64,000 nt of DNA, taken from Cristatella mucedo. Taxonomy: Eukaryota > Bryozoa > Phylactolaemata > Cristatellidae. Under the pieces are notes generated by a model. It saw only the letters and a program-made list of their open reading frames with translations, did not search any database and was not told where the DNA came from. How positions within the stretch are numbered: position 1 is the stretch's first letter; each line of letters opens with the position of its first letter. The translations under genes and the position numbers were made by a program. The DNA lies in the NCBI GenBank assembly GCA_009760855.2, contig WPIO01000036.1, forward strand, positions 2,065,001 to 2,129,000. The letters are read 5' to 3'. This document shows, piece by piece, positions 59,801 to 64,000 of the stretch.

Positions 59801-61594
59801 TGCGATCGATGTCGCGTGGTTCAACGTAACAGTTGCAATTGATTCCCGGTATGACGCAACCTGTGTTTGTTCATCGAATAGTTAGAAAGACCCGAAAGGT
59901 GATGGTTTCGGAAATATAGAAGAGATGTCGCAAATTCATGGGGCAACTAGGCCCGCGCTGATGTTTCAATATATTTATTTTTTAAGAAAATACGCAAGTT
60001 CGACCACGGATTGCGTTTTCATCTAGCGGAGCAAGATACTCCTAGTAGTGCATATTGGACACCAGACAGCAGTGGAACAGAGCGAGATAAGACAGATATA
60101 AGACAGACTAATGATGGCGTGTAGCTTCGACGGTACTGCAGCCGGATGCCACCGAACGCCTCGGAAATAGACCGAAATTTGCGGTTGGTGTTAAATGAAA
60201 AGCTCAAATTTGTGCTTAAAGAGAGCCTGCGTCTGCGTTTTGCGTCAACAGGATGCAACGGTGACAGTATGATATCTATTACACAGTTGAGGCGCGACGA
60301 CCTGGCGACATCTTCTTTGTCGTGCAAGTGACAGCCCCTTAGCACCTTAGCCTTAAGCGAACCCCTTAGCAAGCCACAAAGCCCCTTCCACAAGCCCCAT
60401 AGCACCGCATTAAGCGAACCTGGAATTTTTTGGAGGCCATGCCTTGGTTCCTATGCACCCAAAGCCTGGAGCTGTCTACTGACTGAAATAATTTATACGA
60501 CTCAAAGTTAACGAAATTGTAAAAAAGAAACATAAAGCCCTCATACACGTCAATGCAAGTACTGCGGCCTTGTGAATTGCCCTTAATGTGCTTTTGTATG
60601 CTGCGTTGGAGCATGCTATTCATGTTGACTCGTTGCTAGAAAATCGATAACCGATGCTTAGTGACATGAGCGCTAAAAATTATGCAAAAGTAAGAAATAC
60701 CATCACAAGCTACCAAGCTAAATTTAAACGTGAAAACATTCCGGACTAGCGGTTCGCCACTAGTCTGATGATAACATCAAAAGTTGCCCTTCAAATTCGG
60801 TTGTTTATAAAATAACTATTGCAGCAACTTCTGCCTTTAAAAGTGGCAAATACTGCCCTTACTCAGCCAATCAATCATAGACGAGAAACGGGGGCAAGCC
60901 ATCGGGTTTAATGCTTGGGCTGCGGCCCGGTTGCGTGCCTTCTGAGAAGCTGTCTACCATAATGCTGTATTACCATGCCACATCGGCAGCCTCGCTAGGG
61001 CTCCGTTTCCAGCGCTTCTTCCCCAGTCTCGATTCACCTTCAAAGCACCACTGATGCGTAACGCAATGAATCGTGCATTCTTCATGTTTTACCGTTTGGA
61101 TTATTCGGTTTTAATTTCACGTGCGAGGCTTATCTTGTTGACCTTTGAACGCGAAACGCTTCACCTACTTTGATTGACCTTGAAAAACCGAAAACCGCTA
61201 GAGTAAAATAATGATTATCGTAATAATATTATGATTTGCATAGCACCCTCAGATAAATCAAGCTCTTTTCAATCACTTTACTTAAGCCGTAGTCGGCGAG
61301 CAGTCTTCTGTACTTGCTGCATTACCGCGCCACATACTGGCTGACTGCAGAAGACTAGTTCTAGCGCATCGCAGCGCGTGCAGCGTTCAGTAACGTGGTC
61401 GAAACCACCCGGCGTCAGCGATGGCGCCATCGGCTGCAGAAAAGCAGTTTAAGGCGCCACAGCGCAGCATCCGGACTGTCGCAGGCGGCTTCGCCGCAGC
61501 GCGACGATAGTCTGCATTTCGTATTTCCGAGCCACCGGCGGCCGGCGAGTTGTGATGGCAGCGACGAGGAGGTTAGTCGCAATTATGCGGTTAT
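59801..61594. other. No confident gene
   Basis: No recognised family. A candidate exon at about 61398-61570 (plus) reads through QAASPQRDDSLHFVF and CDGSDEE to a GTTAGT donor, but lacks corroboration. A weak LINE tail relic lies near 61225-61280. Confidence 0.35.
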
Positions 61595-61870
61595 AGGATA
61601 ATAATAATAATAATAATGCACTTGATAAAGCATCCTCAGAGAACTTAATCTCTCTCTAGGCGCTTTACATTTGCCGCAAAGGGAAATGCAATTGAATGGT
61701 GAGTAAAATCCTGCTTGATAAACAAACAAAATGAATAATATGGTTAGGGGTGACATGCACAGGGTCAGCATGCGAATGTGGTTAGTGGCAGCATGCACAG
61801 CGTCAGAACGCATAAGCACACAAAGGACGAATCACGGGGACCCACTAAATGCTGTCCTAAAGGATAGATT
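61595..61870 (-). mobile_element. LINE family A 3' end
   Basis: (AAT)n at 61599-61617, the stem-loop tail, and the 3'UTR blocks ('gtgacatgcacagggtcagcatg'). Confidence 0.88.
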
Positions 61871-62755
61871 TTCCGAGGCCGTATGACAGACTGGCGCCCT
61901 GAAATTCCGGGCCGGTGAGTATTCGAGACTCGGGACATACGAGGCATTCGAGCTGACGAGAGCTCTAGGCCACATAGTCGTTGGACTGGTTGGTCTGTAA
62001 CCGTCCGCTGGTGTTAAATTGACTTGTCTACATGACGGATACGGACTGGATACGCTACGGTGCGAGCGCTCCTCGTCGCTGCCGTACTTGAGCTACTGTC
62101 GGCGTAGCTACCTGCGTACATCGGTGCTGCACTGGCAAGGAACGAGCCGCCCTACAAAGGTTCAGGCTTCGCCTGCGCACTCGTCGCGCTGATTTGGCTG
62201 AGACTTCAGCACCGCAACGAGCGCCGCGTTTGCGGCCCAGTTCTGACCGGACGCGGAAGCCGCACAGAGAGCGTTCGTAGCAGCGTAACGGCATCCTGCG
62301 CACCAAACAGCCGAGAACAATCGCAGAGAGCCGTATCCCGTCGAGCGAGCAGCCTCGACCTTCGCTCGGCTCGCCGCGCCCGACGACTGATGCAACGGCG
62401 CGCATGGCGGAGGCTCCGTCGACTCTCGCCGAGCGGAAGAAGCGGGAATGTCGGGGGAATGTCGCGGGCTCGGCCGGCGGAATCCTCTCGCTGACGCCGC
62501 GGCGAGTAGCAGAACGCGGCAGCGCGAGGCATCGTCGGGTTCGTGCGCCGCCGCCGCGGCGTCGGCCGGCGGCCGTAGCCGGCGCGCCGGCGAACCGGCG
62601 ACCGGCGACCGGCGACCGGCAGCGAATCCTTGCGTGGTCGTCAATCGTTCGCGGTCGCGACTTTTTCGTCTCGCGCGTCTCGACGATCGTTGGTGGAGGT
62701 GCGTCGAACTCGCCGCCATTGATCGAACGGCCGAGCAGACCTGCGGGGCTTGCGT

Positions 62756-62761
62756 CACGTG
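62756..62761. promoter_or_regulatory. CACGTG E-box upstream of second ODC
   Basis: It lies 78 bp before the ATG at 62834, in the same tcacgtggg context as the first ODC gene. Confidence 0.6.
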
Positions 62762-62833
62762 GGAGAGTCGTCGGACGGAAGCTCTTGCCGCTGGCGCCGC
62801 CGCCGCCGCCACCGCCACACCCCCATTCGAGCC

Positions 62834-62944
62834 ATGGCCGACCGCAATCCGCTGCACGAGTTGTCGCCAGCTGTTGAGTTTGTGGACGCGTCCAAAACGA
62901 TAAATGACATTGTGAGCGACAAGATTCGCTGTCAAGGCGACGAG
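62834..62944 (+). CDS. Second ODC gene, coding exon 1 (partial gene)
   Basis: Thirty-seven codons, the same length and phase as ODC exon 1, with about 23 identical residues (VEFVDASKTINDIVSDKI). It has the same gagccATGg start context and a GTAGGT donor. The next coding exons are not in the remaining 1.05 kb, consistent with a long first intron running off the window. Whether the rest of the gene is intact is unknown. Confidence 0.82.
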
Positions 62945-63529
62945 GTAGGTCGCACGCTCGTCGGCAATCTCGCCGCCGGCGGCGGAGGAGGCCCCCCAAG
63001 GAACGAGGCGAGGCGGCGCCCGCGCGAAGGAAGTAGCCCGCGATCCGAGCCGTGGCCAACTTCCGGTGCGCGACACGCTCGCGCGCGGCCTCCGCGCTCG
63101 GCCGAGTGGCTCGCGCAGCTGCGAACCTGCAGCGCTAATCGTAGAGATAAGAGTGACGCCTCGAGGCACGGCAACGAGCAATCTGCGACGCCGCCAGCGG
63201 CAGCTTGGGCGGAGATGAGCGGAGCCCGGCGTCGCCGCTCTGACGCGAACTTCGCTCAGTTTGTCGCAAATTTCGCTTCTCCCGCTCCGCCGTCCTTGGC
63301 TGCGAGATTTCAAAAGTTCTTGCCCGTCATTTTAAGCAAGTTTGCTGTCACGTGCGGCAAAGAAGCTTCCGTTTGCGCGGAAAACTCTCTTTCTCTGCAT
63401 TAGAGCGGCGCGACAACACACGCGCGACGGCGGCTCGGTGGCGACACAGCGAGTTGATCAATTCTCTGCCAGCTCTATGCAGTGCTCCGAGTCCCAACTG
63501 AACGCCGCGGCTGCAGCGGCGGCTGTGGA

Positions 63530-63660
63530 GCATAATAATAATAATAATAATAATAATAATGCTGCACTTGATAAAGCGCCCACAGAGAACTTTATCTCTT
63601 TCTAGGCGCTTTACATTTGAGCTTTACATTTCTAGGCGCTTTACATTGCGCATGAGAGCC
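63530..63660 (-). mobile_element. LINE family A 3' tail in second ODC intron 1
   Basis: (AAT)n at 63531-63560, then the stem-loop tail and a partial duplication of 'tctaggcgctttacatt'. The first ODC intron lacks it at the matching position, so it inserted after the duplication. Confidence 0.85.
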
Positions 63661-64000
63661 GCAGACTCGCGCAAGAGCGCTCGCTCTCTTCATCAAGAGC
63701 CGCATAGCTCGGCCTTAGATCTTGCCTAACGGCATTCGAAGACGCGCTCTTGTTCTCAGCCACTTCAAGGCAAAGTACCGCGAAGGCAAATGGCCGCGAA
63801 GAATGTTCGCTCTCACACGGCTTCCCGCATTGCCGACGCAAATATTCCAACGCAGCCGGCGTTCGCATGCAATCGCTGTTGCACATCGAGTGGAAGTAGG
63901 ACATCATGTTGTCGCTGGTGTTGGCGTCGTTGATGTTGATATTTAAGGTCACCCGGTTCGAATCCTATCAGGGGCGGCAGCTGTGGCGGCGAATATTTAG

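Noticed and set aside
62055-63313. Minus-strand frames of 334 and 383 codons
   Set aside because: They lie in a CpG-rich region around the second ODC exon, have Arg/Ala-rich composition and no domain, and are best explained by low stop frequency at high GC.

Overview
This is animal nuclear DNA, most likely from an invertebrate. Coding exons are short, joined by GT-AG introns, and embedded in kilobases of decayed LINEs, tRNA-derived SINEs, MITEs and microsatellites. I cannot name the species. Two conserved genes, both on the + strand, can be rebuilt exon by exon with every splice phase consistent, and a third gene begins near the right edge.

5.6-33.6 kb: DNAJC25, a membrane-anchored J-domain co-chaperone. 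It has nine coding exons (5578-33635, 333 residues), including a 29-nt microexon and one probable GC-AG intron. Its introns hold a nested SINE > MITE > LINE stack with a perfect hairpin at its edge (17.0-20.4 kb), a SPIN-like hAT element (26.5 kb) and a 3.2-kb array of a 14-bp minisatellite (29.1-32.3 kb).

33.6-41.0 kb: LINE and SINE debris. 41.1-51.0 kb: an ornithine decarboxylase (ODC) gene of seven coding exons (439 residues). All the catalytic residues I could check are present, but the protein stops before the C-terminal degron region of mammalian ODC. ODC makes putrescine, the first step of polyamine synthesis. 51-55.9 kb: mostly unrecognised, with a 12-bp tandem array. 55.9-59.2 kb: the longest LINE copy, with an endonuclease domain but an internal deletion in the reverse transcriptase. 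62.8 kb: the first coding exon of a second ODC gene, a tandem duplicate whose remainder lies beyond the window. Both ODC starts have a CACGTG E-box 78-94 bp upstream, and their first introns share conserved non-coding blocks.

Repeats: two LINE families recur. 'Family A' ends in (TTA)n and has a 3' stem-loop that is shared with a tRNA-derived SINE ('SINE2'), which suggests a LINE/SINE partnership. 'Family B' ends in a TAATG-type repeat. A second tRNA-like SINE ('SINE1') has an unrelated tail. Family names are local to this report.
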